DNA from: Pseudomonas izuensis
Lineage (GTDB): Bacteria > Pseudomonadota > Gammaproteobacteria > Pseudomonadales > Pseudomonadaceae
NCBI RefSeq assembly: GCF_009861505.1
Contig: NZ_WTFT01000009.1
Location: 135,751 to 199,750 of the forward strand
DNA length: 64,000 nucleotides
Reading direction: 5' to 3'
Shown: in pieces, positions 19,652-29,295 of the stretch
How the letters are laid out: the number at the start of each line of letters is the position of its first letter
Numbering within the stretch: position 1 is the first letter of the stretch
Notes under the pieces: generated by a model
What the model was told of the DNA's origin: nothing
Database searches by the model: none
Seen by the model: only the letters and a program-made list of their open reading frames with translations
Program-made: the position numbers and the translations under genes

Positions 19652-20863
19652 TCACTCCGCTCCCTGAGCGCCACTGAACAACGGCAGGATCACCTGCGCA
19701 CAGGTGCCGCGACCGAGCCGCGAGCGCAAATGCAATTGTCCCTGATGGGCACGGGCAACCGCCTTGACCACGGTCAGGCCCAGACCGGTTCCGGTGGCCT
19801 TGGTGGTGAAAAACGGCTCGCCCAGACGCGCCAGCACGGCGCGGTCGATACCGCTGCCGCTGTCGCTGATGCACACGCGCAGGTTGTTGTCGCGGGTATA
19901 CAGATGAACCTTCAAGCGCACGTCACCGGCGCTGGCTTGAATGGCGTTTTCGATGAGATTGAGGAGGGCTCCGACCAGGGTGTCGCGATTGCACAGCAAC
20001 TCGCCGACATGGCTGTCGCACTGCCAGCGGATCGGCAACGCCTGCACATGGGTCAGCGCCGACGCCTGCAGCGTTTGCATAAGTTGTCTGGGGGTTATGC
20101 GGTCGGTCAATGGCAGCTCACCGCGGGCGAACACCAGCATATCGCGCACTTGATGCTCGAGCTCATGCAGGCGCTCCTTGAGGCGCCCGGCAAAACGCTG
20201 CTGGGTCTCGACGGGCAGTGCCTGCTCGGTCAAATGGCTGGCGTAAAGCAAGGCGGCGGACAAGGGGGTGCGAATCTGATGAGCCAGCGAAGCAACCATC
20301 CGGCCCAGGGACGACAAGCGCTCGTGCCGTGCCAGTTGATCCTGAAGATGACGGGTTTCAGTCAGGTCATTCAACAGCACAAGTTGACCCGGTTCGGCAT
20401 CCAGCGAACGCGTGGCAATCGACAGGCGCCGCCCATCCTTGAGGGAGATTTCATGACCGTCGTCTTCGCGAGGCGCAAAACAGCGGGCAATGACGTGACG
20501 CCACAACTCACCTTCGAGCGGCAGACCCAGCAGTTCGCAGGCCGCCGGATTGGCTTCGCGCACGATGCCCTGAGCGTCGATGACGATGACGCCACCAGGC
20601 AACAGGTCGAGCAGATTTTGCAGACGGTTGGCCAGGCGTTCTTTTTCCGCCAGCTCCTGCATGCGTTGAGCACTGACCACAGCCAGCTCGCCCTTGAGCT
20701 CGGTGACCCGGGCTTCGAGCATGCTGTAGGAACTGGTCAATTGGTTCGACATCTGGTTGAACAGGGCGAAAGCCTGCTCGAGGCCAAGCCGGCTTGCCTG
20801 CTCTACGGACGACGGTTGCCCCAAGGTATCTGGAACAGGAGACATCTGGGCGGCTTGGGGCAT
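19652..20863 (-). CDS. fleS: Cytoplasmic sensor histidine kinase FleS
   Basis: 403 residues without membrane segments. A PAS domain (about 82-170) is followed by a HisKA dimerisation domain with the phospho-accepting His195 (SLAHQIRTPLSA) and an HATPase domain (N box NLIENAIQAS, G boxes SDSGSGID and GTGLGL). It phosphorylates FleR, the next gene. A strong sigma-54 promoter stands before it. Confidence 0.95.
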   Translation of the reverse strand: MPQAAQMSPVPDTLGQPSSVEQASRLGLEQAFALFNQMSNQLTSSYSMLEARVTELKGELAVVSAQRMQELAEKERLANRLQNLLDLLPGGVIVIDAQGIVREANPAACELLGLPLEGELWRHVIARCFAPREDDGHEISLKDGRRLSIATRSLDAEPGQLVLLNDLTETRHLQDQLARHERLSSLGRMVASLAHQIRTPLSAALLYASHLTEQALPVETQQRFAGRLKERLHELEHQVRDMLVFARGELPLTDRITPRQLMQTLQASALTHVQALPIRWQCDSHVGELLCNRDTLVGALLNLIENAIQASAGDVRLKVHLYTRDNNLRVCISDSGSGIDRAVLARLGEPFFTTKATGTGLGLTVVKAVARAHQGQLHLRSRLGRGTCAQVILPLFSGAQGAE

Positions 20864-20915
20864 CGTGCTCTCTCGCTTGGCTGACCGTCAGTGAAACGGA
20901 ACGTTGCGAGGGACG

Positions 20916-20932
20916 TAGCAATACCCGTGCCT
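20916..20932 (-). promoter_or_regulatory. Candidate sigma-54 promoter of fleSR
   Basis: The minus strand reads AGGCACG GGTA TTGCT, matching TGGCACG-N4-TTGCW in all but the first base. The predicted start lies about 40 bases before fleS. fleSR is a direct FleQ/RpoN target in P. aeruginosa. Confidence 0.9.
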
Positions 20933-20973
20933 AAAAAAAACAGCTTATAAATGAAGAGGTTGAAAAACAGGCG

Positions 20974-22449
<1,476 letters not shown>

Positions 22450-22623
22450 GCAATAGCAACTTCCCTAGTCAACTCAATGCCCAAAATGCTGGGGCAAGCT
22501 ACACGCTTGCAGGCAAGATCATGCCTGAAGACGACTGAAATCTGGAACCAGCCACTAGTTAAGTCAAAAAACCGTGCACAGTCAAATTTATGGCGCACTA
22601 TGTTTGGATTAACCGGGGATTAA
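22450..22623 (-). promoter_or_regulatory. fleQ upstream region
   Basis: This 174-base AT-richer gap between fliT and fleQ must hold the fleQ promoter and probably the end of the fliD-fliS-fliT transcript. No sigma-54 or sigma-28 pattern was recognised. Only weak, short hairpins are visible, so no specific site is claimed. Confidence 0.4.
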
Positions 22624-22920
22624 TTAACCAAACAGATGGTAAACCTTTGCAGCCTTCTGTGCTTGGGAGATCTGCGACATCTCATCGACTATCGCCTGCC
22701 TCTCCCCTGTCGCCGCTTCAAGAAGCTGCTTGTACACCCCCAGCAATTCCTCAAGATTATCGCGCAACTCGACTTCGCTCACCGAAGACTCACTCATGAC
22801 ATCCTCCATGCAGGAACGGCAATCCAGGTCCAATTGACCAATGGCTTCCCAGTTTCGCTCGGCCAATGCATCGACCAGGCCGGCGCGCGCTTGTTCGATT
22901 CGCTGCAATACAGGACTCAT
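22624..22920 (-). CDS. fliT: Flagellar chaperone FliT-like protein
   Basis: 98 residues from ATG at 22920 (MSPVLQRIEQ), chosen because a perfect AAGGAG lies 8 bases upstream. The protein is small, acidic and all-helical. Its place after fliS is that of fliT, the chaperone of the cap protein FliD. Sequence identity in the FliT family is poor, so the call relies on size, helical content and position. Confidence 0.82.
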   Translation of the reverse strand: MSPVLQRIEQARAGLVDALAERNWEAIGQLDLDCRSCMEDVMSESSVSEVELRDNLEELLGVYKQLLEAATGERQAIVDEMSQISQAQKAAKVYHLFG

Positions 22921-22930
22921 GGTGTTCTCC

Positions 22931-23326
22931 TTAAAACTGCGGACCCGGTGTAGCAATAGCGTCCCAACCGTCTTTGACGGTGCGAAGCAAATCGGCGACT
23001 TCGTCAAGGATCACTGGATCTGTCTTGAGGTTGGCCTCGGTCAAACGCTTCATCATGTAGGTGTAGAGGTTATCCAGCTCACCCACCGATTCGGCCTGGT
23101 TTTCCAGATCCAGTCCCTCACGCAGACCACCGATGATGCCGATGGCCTTGCCGATCAGTATCCCTTTGTTCGGGATATCCTTGCGCTCCATGGCACCCTT
23201 GGCCTGAGCGATACGATCCAGACCACCCTCCATCAGCATCTGCACCAGACGGTGGGGGCTAGCTTCGGAAGTCTGCGCCTGGGCGCCAATCTTCTGGTAT
23301 TGGCGAAGGGCTAACATTGGATTCAT
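22931..23326 (-). CDS. fliS: Flagellin export chaperone FliS
   Basis: 131 residues from ATG at 23326 (MNPMLALRQYQKIG), preceded by a GAGGT ribosome site; an in-frame ATG at 23383 would exceed family length. The pattern (SPHRLVQMLMEGGLDRI, GELDNLYTYMMKRL) is characteristic of FliS, which binds the flagellin C-terminus and stops premature polymerisation. It ends 10 bases before fliT. Confidence 0.95.
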   Translation of the reverse strand: MNPMLALRQYQKIGAQAQTSEASPHRLVQMLMEGGLDRIAQAKGAMERKDIPNKGILIGKAIGIIGGLREGLDLENQAESVGELDNLYTYMMKRLTEANLKTDPVILDEVADLLRTVKDGWDAIATPGPQF

Positions 23327-23403
23327 GTTGTACCTCATCTGAATTCTTTGGTTCGTATAAACAGCGTATCGACGATGCGTCAAAAAACTTTAGATGCCTA
23401 TGC

Positions 23404-23440
23404 AAAAAGCCCGGAACGTTCAAAACGTTGCCGGGCTTTT
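23404..23440 (-). terminator. Rho-independent terminator after fliD
   Basis: On the minus strand a GC-rich stem AAAAGCCCGG...CCGGGCTTTTT is extended by AACGTT repeats around a short loop. It lies 16 bases past the fliD stop and just before fliS. It may attenuate read-through into fliS-fliT rather than fully separate them. Confidence 0.82.
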
Positions 23441-23455
23441 GGCGCTAACGGATGA

Positions 23456-24874
23456 TCAGCTGTTCTTCTGCTGCGCAGTGATGGCTTCGAACATCGACGT
23501 GATGTTGCTGGCCGTGGCCTTGAGCTTACCGACCAGGGTGTCCATGTCGTTGTACTTTTTGGTGAGCACGGCCGTCAGCGTTTCTACACGACGATCGAGC
23601 GCCTCCTGATCGGCAGCCAGCTTGGAGGCTGTCTTGTTCAGACTGGTGCTGCGCTGATCAAGAATGCCACCGGTTTGAGTGAACGGAGTGATCGCCTTGG
23701 TCATGCGCGACAGCAGGCCGTTAGTGCCTGTGAACATCTCCTGGACCTCACCGCCGAGTTTCTTGTCATTCATCGCGACGTTGAATTTGGTGCTGTCGAA
23801 ATCCAGTGCACCGGTCTTCTGGTTGGTGGTGATCCCCAACTGCGCGAGTACCGTGAGCTTGTCGCCGGCACCGGTTTCCGACAGAGGTCCGCGAATGGTG
23901 GACAGAATCGAGCGACCCAGCGCATCCCCCGTCAATGCCGCCGAAACCGGATTGCCATTGGCATCGACCGAAGGCGTGGTCAACTTCGTGATGCCATTGA
24001 CGATGGCATTGTAGGAATCAACGAATTTCTGGATCGAAGCCTTCAGGCCATCGTTGTTGCTTGCCACGGAAACCGTCGTCGAACCCGTAGCCGTCAGGTT
24101 CAGCGTCAAGCCGGAAACGGCCTTGTCGACCGAATTGGTCTTGCTGGTCAACGCCATGCCGTCAATGGTGAAGTTGGCATCGACAGCCAGCGCCCCGATG
24201 GTGCCGGCGGACGTGAGGGACATCGGAGAACCGCTGGTGCCGATGACGTTACTTCCATCGATGGCCAGCTCTGCAATACCGCTAACGGAAATATCCGAGC
24301 CCGCCCCGGTATTGGTCGATCCCAGTACCAGGCGCGAACCAAAGGAGTCGGTGACGATGTTGGCACTGACGCCCGCGAGCTTGAGCGAACTGTCAGCGTT
24401 GATCGAGTCACGGACCGATTGCAGTGTTGCACCGCTGCCAACACTGACGTTGTAGTTTTTGCCGCTCTGACTGATGGTCAGCGTGCCCGCGTTAATCGCG
24501 CTGCTCGCACCACCCACAAAAGCAGCGCTGGCCACTTTGGACGAAGTGGCGAGATTGCCGACGTTAACGTTGTAGGTACCGCCCACGGCCGTGTTGCTGG
24601 CGGTAGCCGTCAGGATTTTCACATCGGCGGAAGTCGCGGCATAGCCTGGAAACTGCGGGCTGGTTGTGCTGCCCAGATCAGTCATGGACTTGTTGAACGC
24701 AGCCATCAAGGACTTCAAGGTGCCGATACCGGAGATGCTTGCGGTGTTAGCCGAAGTCCCACGGGTAATCTGACCTTGCTTGGCCGCTTTATCAGAATCG
24801 ACCAGTGCCTTGACGATAGCCGTGGTATCGAGGCCGGAACCTAAGCCCAGACCCGGTAAAATTGGACTTGCCAT
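23456..24874 (-). CDS. fliD: Flagellar filament cap protein FliD
   Basis: 472 residues. Conserved N-terminal (LPGLGLGSGLDTTAIVKALVDSD) and C-terminal heptad regions flank a Ser/Thr/Gly-rich middle. FliD caps the filament, folds incoming flagellin and in Pseudomonas can also act as an adhesin. A sigma-54-like site lies upstream in the flaG-fliD gap; a terminator follows. Confidence 0.96.
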   Translation of the reverse strand: MASPILPGLGLGSGLDTTAIVKALVDSDKAAKQGQITRGTSANTASISGIGTLKSLMAAFNKSMTDLGSTTSPQFPGYAATSADVKILTATASNTAVGGTYNVNVGNLATSSKVASAAFVGGASSAINAGTLTISQSGKNYNVSVGSGATLQSVRDSINADSSLKLAGVSANIVTDSFGSRLVLGSTNTGAGSDISVSGIAELAIDGSNVIGTSGSPMSLTSAGTIGALAVDANFTIDGMALTSKTNSVDKAVSGLTLNLTATGSTTVSVASNNDGLKASIQKFVDSYNAIVNGITKLTTPSVDANGNPVSAALTGDALGRSILSTIRGPLSETGAGDKLTVLAQLGITTNQKTGALDFDSTKFNVAMNDKKLGGEVQEMFTGTNGLLSRMTKAITPFTQTGGILDQRSTSLNKTASKLAADQEALDRRVETLTAVLTKKYNDMDTLVGKLKATASNITSMFEAITAQQKNS

Positions 24875-24936
24875 GTAGATCTCCCTTCAGTGTCTCGCCG
24901 GTCTTTTGACCACTACAACGCCCAAAAGAACATAGC

Positions 24937-24952
24937 AACAAAATTCGTGCCA
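24937..24952 (-). promoter_or_regulatory. Candidate sigma-54 promoter of fliD (variant -12 box)
   Basis: The minus strand reads TGGCACG AATT TTGTT: a perfect -24 half, with TTGT instead of TTGC in the -12 half. A TTGCT occurs three bases further on, but at the wrong spacing. The predicted start lies about 55 bases before fliD. Confidence 0.62.
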
Positions 24953-24956
24953 GCGA

Positions 24957-25325
24957 TCAGACTTTCGCGCTGAACAACAGGCTGCTTGCATCATTCAAAC
25001 TATTGGCCAGTTTCAGGACTTCTTCGTTGGGGATCTGGCGGATCACCTCACCGGATTCACTGGCAATCACTTTGACTACAACTTTGCCGGAGGGCTCATC
25101 AATCGAGAACTCCAGGTTACGCTTGACCGATTGCACGAACTTTTCGATTTCCTGAACGGCCATCTTCAGTTTTTCCTGCTCGACCTGATCGCTCTTGCTT
25201 TCATCCTTGACGGCACCCACGGGTGCGGATTCTGCCAGAGACTTATGCGCAGGCTTATCAGCAACAGTTGTCGTCGCCTGCTGGGGCGCCGGATAAGACA
25301 AGTTCAGCTTGACGCTCATATCCAT
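24957..25325 (-). CDS. flaG: Flagellar protein FlaG
   Basis: 122 residues from ATG at 25325 (MDMSVKLNLSYP). The in-frame GTG/ATG codons at 25334 and 25331 are less likely because AGAGGTG, which looks like the ribosome site, overlaps them. The C-terminal FlaG domain (IDEPSGKVVVKVIASESGEVIRQIPNEEVLKL) is clear and the N-terminal part is disordered. FlaG limits filament length in several species. It sits between fliC and fliD as usual. Confidence 0.92.
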   Translation of the reverse strand: MDMSVKLNLSYPAPQQATTTVADKPAHKSLAESAPVGAVKDESKSDQVEQEKLKMAVQEIEKFVQSVKRNLEFSIDEPSGKVVVKVIASESGEVIRQIPNEEVLKLANSLNDASSLLFSAKV

Positions 25326-25343
25326 GTCCATCACCTCTTAAAG

Positions 25344-25380
25344 TAAAAAGCGAGAGAGCACGACAAGCGCACTCCCCCGC
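25344..25380 (-). terminator. Terminator after fliC
   Basis: The minus strand reads GCGGGGGAGTGCGC, loop, GCTCTCTCGC, then TTTTTACTTT: a stem with G-U wobbles followed by a T run, about 19 bases past the fliC stop. It stands directly before flaG, so flaG is likely expressed by partial read-through. Confidence 0.65.
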
Positions 25381-25398
25381 CAAAAACTAACCCGGCTA

Positions 25399-26250
25399 TT
25401 ACTGAAGCAGTTTCAGTACAGCGGATGGCAGTTGGTTGGCTTGAGCCAGGATCGAGGTGGAAGCTTGTTGCAGAGTTTGTTGCTTGGTCAGCTGTGCAGT
25501 TTCAGCAGCGAAGTCGGTATCTTGTACGCGACCCAGTGCAGCACTGGCGTTTTCGTTGATGTTCTGCAGGTTGGAGATGGTGCTGGTCAGACGGTTTTGG
25601 GCAGCACCCAGGTCCGCACGGCTGGTGTTGATGGTTTTCAGTGCAGCGTCGATGGCGACGATTGCAGCGGCGCTGCTGGCTTCTGCAGTGGCGCTGTCGT
25701 TACCGGTGATGGCTACGGCGCCGGAGTCAACGCTCAGGGTGGCAGCATCGAAGCCGCTGTCCAGAGTGATGGTGATCTGGTTGGTTGCGCCAGTGTTGGA
25801 ACCGACCTGGAAGGTCATGGTGCCAGCAGTGCCGTCGATCAGGTTCTTGCCGTTCAGGTTGGTCGACTTGGCGATACGAGTCAGTTCGTCCGACATGGTT
25901 GCGAACTCTTTGTTCAGAGCAGCGCGGTCGTCGGTACCGTTGGAGTCGTTTCGGGATTGAACAGCCAGTTCACGCATACGCTGCAGAATGTTGGTCTGCT
26001 CTTGCATCGCGCCTTCAGCGGTCTGAGCGATCGAGATACCGTCGTTGGCGTTTTTGATCGCCATGGTCTGACCACGGATCTGCGAAGTCATACGGGTAGC
26101 GATTTGCAGGCCGGCGGCGTCGTCTTTGGAGCTGTTGATTTTCAGGCCGGAAGACAGGCGAGTCATCGAAGTCGACAGAGCATCAGAAGCCTTGTTCAGG
26201 TTTTTCTGTACGTTCAACGATGTAACGTTAGTGTTTACGGTTAAAGCCAT
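25399..26250 (-). CDS. fliC: Flagellin FliC (short type)
   Basis: 283 residues. Conserved D0/D1 ends (MALTVNTNVTSLNVQKNLNK and LTKQQTLQQASTSILAQANQ) flank a short variable middle of roughly 100 residues rich in Ser, Thr, Ala and Asp, so no large D2/D3 domain is present. The length resembles flagellins of P. syringae and some P. fluorescens. Residues 30-51 form the flg22 epitope region. The Ser/Thr in the middle are candidate O-glycosylation sites for the adjacent island. A FliA promoter stands upstream and a terminator downstream. Confidence 0.98.
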   Translation of the reverse strand: MALTVNTNVTSLNVQKNLNKASDALSTSMTRLSSGLKINSSKDDAAGLQIATRMTSQIRGQTMAIKNANDGISIAQTAEGAMQEQTNILQRMRELAVQSRNDSNGTDDRAALNKEFATMSDELTRIAKSTNLNGKNLIDGTAGTMTFQVGSNTGATNQITITLDSGFDAATLSVDSGAVAITGNDSATAEASSAAAIVAIDAALKTINTSRADLGAAQNRLTSTISNLQNINENASAALGRVQDTDFAAETAQLTKQQTLQQASTSILAQANQLPSAVLKLLQ

Positions 26251-26330
26251 GACGAATTCCTCGTTGGTTGGGTACTGCGGCTTCCGGCCCTGGCAACCGC
26301 CGGGTATGGCCTAGAGAACCTTCGTAATAG

Positions 26331-26357
26331 TTATCGTCGGGTTTGCAACTTGCTTTA
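26331..26357 (-). promoter_or_regulatory. FliA (sigma-28) promoter of fliC
   Basis: The minus strand reads TAAAGCAA, 11 bases, GACGATAA, against the consensus TAAAGTTT-N11-GCCGATAA, with exact spacing. The -10 box ends about 80 bases before the fliC ATG, typical of flagellin genes with a long leader. Confidence 0.92.
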
Positions 26358-26430
26358 GGGGATTTTCAAAAAAAACTGCCATCACGTTGCCACCCCCCGT
26401 AAACAAAGGGCTTGGTGGCAATCGAGCAGC

Positions 26431-26490
26431 AAAAAAATGACGTCATGGAAATGCCGGCGACAGATTGGCGAGGGCTCGCCCGCGCCGGCA
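26431..26490 (-). terminator. Nested hairpin with T run after the 89-residue ORF
   Basis: Arms TGCCGGCG (26452-26459) and CGCCGGCA (26483-26490) enclose an inner hairpin GGCGAG-GG-CTCGCC (26467-26480). Further along the minus strand comes the palindrome ATGACGTCAT and then seven T. It lies just past the stop of the small ORF and before the fliC promoter, so it probably insulates fliC from the island. Confidence 0.5.
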
Positions 26491-26503
26491 GAAGGGAAAT
26501 TGT

Positions 26504-26773
26504 TTAAAAGGACAGACTGTCCGTCAGCAACTGGACCAATTCATATTCCAGATAGTCTGCCAGCGCCAACCAGTTTTGCGCTTCCTGACATTCCAGCAGG
26601 CTACCGAGCAAGGCCAGCCACTGCCGCTGAACGCCTTCAGGCGCAACGTCGAAGGACGCCTGTATTGCAGTGGCCAGCTCGATCATCGCCAGGCCGGCTT
26701 CCACATCACGCCCCAAACGGAACATCACGGCGCAGCGTTGTGCCTCGCTGACAAAGGACTCGACTGCACTCAT
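26504..26773 (-). CDS. Small protein of unknown function next to the Maf-type transferase
   Basis: 89 residues, acidic and predicted all-helical (MSAVESFVSEAQRCAVMF ... YLEYELVQLLTDSLSF), with no signal or membrane segment. I do not recognise the family. Its ATG overlaps the stop of the upstream DUF115-type gene by 4 bases, so the two are translationally coupled and probably act together. Size and helicity recall flagellar chaperones such as FliS or FliT; a chaperone or adaptor that presents flagellin for glycosylation is a speculation, not a finding. Confidence 0.8.
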   Translation of the reverse strand: MSAVESFVSEAQRCAVMFRLGRDVEAGLAMIELATAIQASFDVAPEGVQRQWLALLGSLLECQEAQNWLALADYLEYELVQLLTDSLSF

Positions 26774-28062
26774 ACCGCCAGCTCCGGATGAAACGACGTG
26801 CCAGCGATCATCGCCCCGGCCCGACTGCTGTTATAGAAACGCACCTGAGGATGGCCGGCGATAAATCGCTCCAGTTCGCACAGGTAACTGCGGAAGTTGA
26901 GCTGGGTCTTGATGCGCTGCCCGTGACCATCGAGCACCCAATGCCTGGCTGCACCGAGTTGCGGCCCGAGGTCACCGTCGCCCCAGCCGGCATGAGTCTT
27001 GTCTCCCGGGAAGGCGAAGTCGGCACCGAACAGGGTAATGTGCGCCGCGCCGATTTTCACCGCCAGGTCCACTGCCGGATGGATGACGCTGCCACCATGA
27101 TGGAGTTCGCCTCGTGGTAACTGGCGACGCAAGGACTGGTACATCGGGCTGGCGGAATAAGCGGCATACCGTTCGCCCTGCCAGGCCTCCACAACGTGCG
27201 GATCGACCATGGGCATATAAACCAGGCGGATATCCGACGTGCCTTCGGGCGGCAGATGCCGAGCCGAGATGCGCTGATCGATGCTGACCACAATGTCAGG
27301 GTGAATCCCATGGTTGAGCAGCGGTCGGTAGGCGGTATCGACACAGATGAACAAGGGCCTGTCCGCCTGATTGCGCAGCGCCTTTAATGCTTCGAAATGA
27401 AGCTCCAGGCTCGGCCCGGTGGCGATGACAAATACGTCCTGCCCTTGCCGCGTACCAAACAGTTCAGCCACATCGCCATCGGCCGGCAGCCGTTTCAGGC
27501 TGGCCTGCAAACGCTCGACGATCTCCGGCGCCTGGGGGTCGAATTCCCGATTATTGAAGGTCAGGTGAGTTTCGCTGATCAACCGGTCGCGAATCTTGGC
27601 ATTGAAGTCATCCGCCAGCACCAGCTCAGATGGCAAGGCGAAATAAGGCAACTGAATCTCGGGCAGATCCCCCGCAAAAAGCAGTTCCACTCGAGGATCA
27701 CTGAGCCAGGACCGCTGATCGATCAGTTGCAGCACCAGCGAAAACACCGCGCCATTGAGGATGTGCACGTATAAACGCTCGAGCCCGGTACGCTGCAGTA
27801 AATCCATGGGCAGATCGCCAAGGCCCGTTCCGTAGACGTGCAGCATCTGGCTGCCGGCCGGCAGGCTGTCGGCCTGAAGCCTGGCCTCTCGGGTACGGTC
27901 ATGACGGCTGGTCAGCTGGATCCCGTTGATGCTCAGGGTCGAGCCCAGGCCTTCTACCAGATCAGCCTGCAACGCATTCGTGTCTTCAATCAGCAAACGC
28001 GCATACAGCGCCGGCCAGCGGCGCTGTATGACTTGCGCGTTGCGCTCAAAGAACTCGCTCAT
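26770..28062 (-). CDS. Motility accessory factor (Maf/DUF115-type) glycosyltransferase
   Basis: 430 residues. The central part carries the DUF115/MptE-like core: FVIATGPSLE (about 212-221), FICVDTAYRPLLNHGIHPDIVVSID, a SVIHPAVDLAVKIGA segment and FGADFAFPGDKTHA. Maf proteins in Campylobacter, Aeromonas and others transfer nonulosonic acids such as pseudaminic acid onto flagellin Ser/Thr. With a full pse pathway upstream and fliC downstream, transfer of pseudaminic acid to FliC is the natural role. It starts only 23 bases after a terminator hairpin, so its promoter is unclear. Confidence 0.85.
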   Translation of the reverse strand: MSEFFERNAQVIQRRWPALYARLLIEDTNALQADLVEGLGSTLSINGIQLTSRHDRTREARLQADSLPAGSQMLHVYGTGLGDLPMDLLQRTGLERLYVHILNGAVFSLVLQLIDQRSWLSDPRVELLFAGDLPEIQLPYFALPSELVLADDFNAKIRDRLISETHLTFNNREFDPQAPEIVERLQASLKRLPADGDVAELFGTRQGQDVFVIATGPSLELHFEALKALRNQADRPLFICVDTAYRPLLNHGIHPDIVVSIDQRISARHLPPEGTSDIRLVYMPMVDPHVVEAWQGERYAAYSASPMYQSLRRQLPRGELHHGGSVIHPAVDLAVKIGAAHITLFGADFAFPGDKTHAGWGDGDLGPQLGAARHWVLDGHGQRIKTQLNFRSYLCELERFIAGHPQVRFYNSSRAGAMIAGTSFHPELAV

Positions 28063-28084
28063 GGGGCCTCGCTTTTCATTGGGG

Positions 28085-28126
28085 CAAAAAAATAGCGCTC
28101 AAGGTACACCTTGAACGCTTTTTTTG
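28085..28126 (-). terminator. Terminator after the FabH-like gene
   Basis: A stem with TCAAGGT/ACCTTGA and GCG/CGC pairing is flanked by A and T runs on both sides (AAAAAAA ... TTTTTTT), so it could work in both directions. It lies about 30 bases past the FabH-like stop. Confidence 0.82.
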
Positions 28127-28158
28127 TGCCTGATTTTTATGGCCTGGGTGCCAGTGGC

Positions 28159-29085
28159 TCAAGGGCGATAGATGATCGCCGAACCCCATGACAACCCGAC
28201 ACCGAAACCACTGATCGCAATGCGATTCCAGTTGGAGTCCAGCACGTGCTTCTCCAACAGCAGCGGGATGCTCGACGACACCGTGTTGCCCGTCTCGACC
28301 ATGTCTTTGACAAACTTGGCAGGGTCGCCTTCGAAGCGGCGCGCCACGGCATCGACGATCGCCGCACTGCCCTGGTGAATGCAGAAGGCATCGATATCAT
28401 CAGGGTTCAGCCCGGATTCATCGAGCAATTGGTGCAAGTGCGCCGGGACTTTGAGCAGCGCGAAGTTGAAAACCTGACGGCCGTTCATGTAGAACACCCC
28501 GTCCGTGACTTTCAGGTGCGGCGCACCGGAACCGTCGGTACCGAACTTGGCCTTACCCAGCTCCCACACGGGCTCTTCACCCATCCAGGTCACCGTGGCG
28601 GCATCGCCAAACAGCATGGTGGTGTTGCGATCTTCCGGGTCGACGATCTTGGAGTATGGATCGGCGGTGATCAGCAAGCCATTCTTCAGGCCTGCGGCCT
28701 CCATGAAGCCTTTGAGCGCGTAAATGCCATAGACGTAGCCGGAGCAGCCCAAGGAAATATCGAACGCCGCCACGGTCGTTGGCAGGCCCAGCTTGTCCTG
28801 CACGATGGCCGCCGTGTGCGGCAGGCCTTCTTCGTCGCCGTTCTGGGTAACGACGATCAGCGCGTCAATGGATTCACGTTTCAAATCGGGATTGTTGGCG
28901 AACAGCGCGTTGACTGCTTCGACACACAGGTCCGAGGTTTCCTGCCCGGCGTCCTTGCGCGGCAGGAAGGCCGAACCGATCTTGCCCAGGATGAATTCTT
29001 CATCCTTTTCGAATTTTGCACCTTGTGCGTAATTGTCCACGCCGGCTACAGGAACGTAGCTCGCAATGCTTTTTATGCCAATCAT
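28159..29085 (-). CDS. FabH-like 3-oxoacyl-ACP synthase III family protein of the glycosylation island
   Basis: 308 residues from ATG at 29085 (MIGIKSIASYVP), with GGGAAG before it. It has the thiolase fold of KAS III with the catalytic triad Cys114 (LGCSGYVYG), His237 (CIHQGS) and Asn267 (ETGNTVSS). It lacks nothing obvious for condensation or acyl transfer. A KAS III gene lies beside the flagellin glycosyltransferases in P. syringae, where it is linked to acylation of the sugar viosamine. Here it forms its own unit between two hairpins. Substrate unknown; making an acyl group for the flagellin glycan is inferred. Confidence 0.88.
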   Translation of the reverse strand: MIGIKSIASYVPVAGVDNYAQGAKFEKDEEFILGKIGSAFLPRKDAGQETSDLCVEAVNALFANNPDLKRESIDALIVVTQNGDEEGLPHTAAIVQDKLGLPTTVAAFDISLGCSGYVYGIYALKGFMEAAGLKNGLLITADPYSKIVDPEDRNTTMLFGDAATVTWMGEEPVWELGKAKFGTDGSGAPHLKVTDGVFYMNGRQVFNFALLKVPAHLHQLLDESGLNPDDIDAFCIHQGSAAIVDAVARRFEGDPAKFVKDMVETGNTVSSSIPLLLEKHVLDSNWNRIAISGFGVGLSWGSAIIYRP

Positions 29086-29295
29086 TACGGCTTCCCAATA
29101 ATAAACAGCCCAATACCACCGCTCGCAAGGAATCGAGGGGCGCCGACAAACAGAGAAAAGCGTCGCCCCCAAGGCAGCGACAAACGGGAAGAATAAAAGG
29201 CCATCACTGGGCCAAACAGGCACCAGGCGCCACCTTCCCGAGCAATACAATACAGTGAAGATGCCCGTTATGACTCGCAGGTCACTCTATTTTGC

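Noticed and set aside
19647..19874. N-terminal extension of fleR by 76 codons
   Set aside because: It lies in a different frame of fleS coding sequence and the receiver domain starts properly at 19646.
20933..20973. Terminator after fleQ (T run at 20933-20940 on the minus strand)
   Set aside because: A run of eight T is present but only a three to four base stem can be drawn before it, so it is not claimed.
23675..24844. 389-codon plus-strand frame opposite fliD
   Set aside because: Shadow of fliD; no domain, no plausible promoter.
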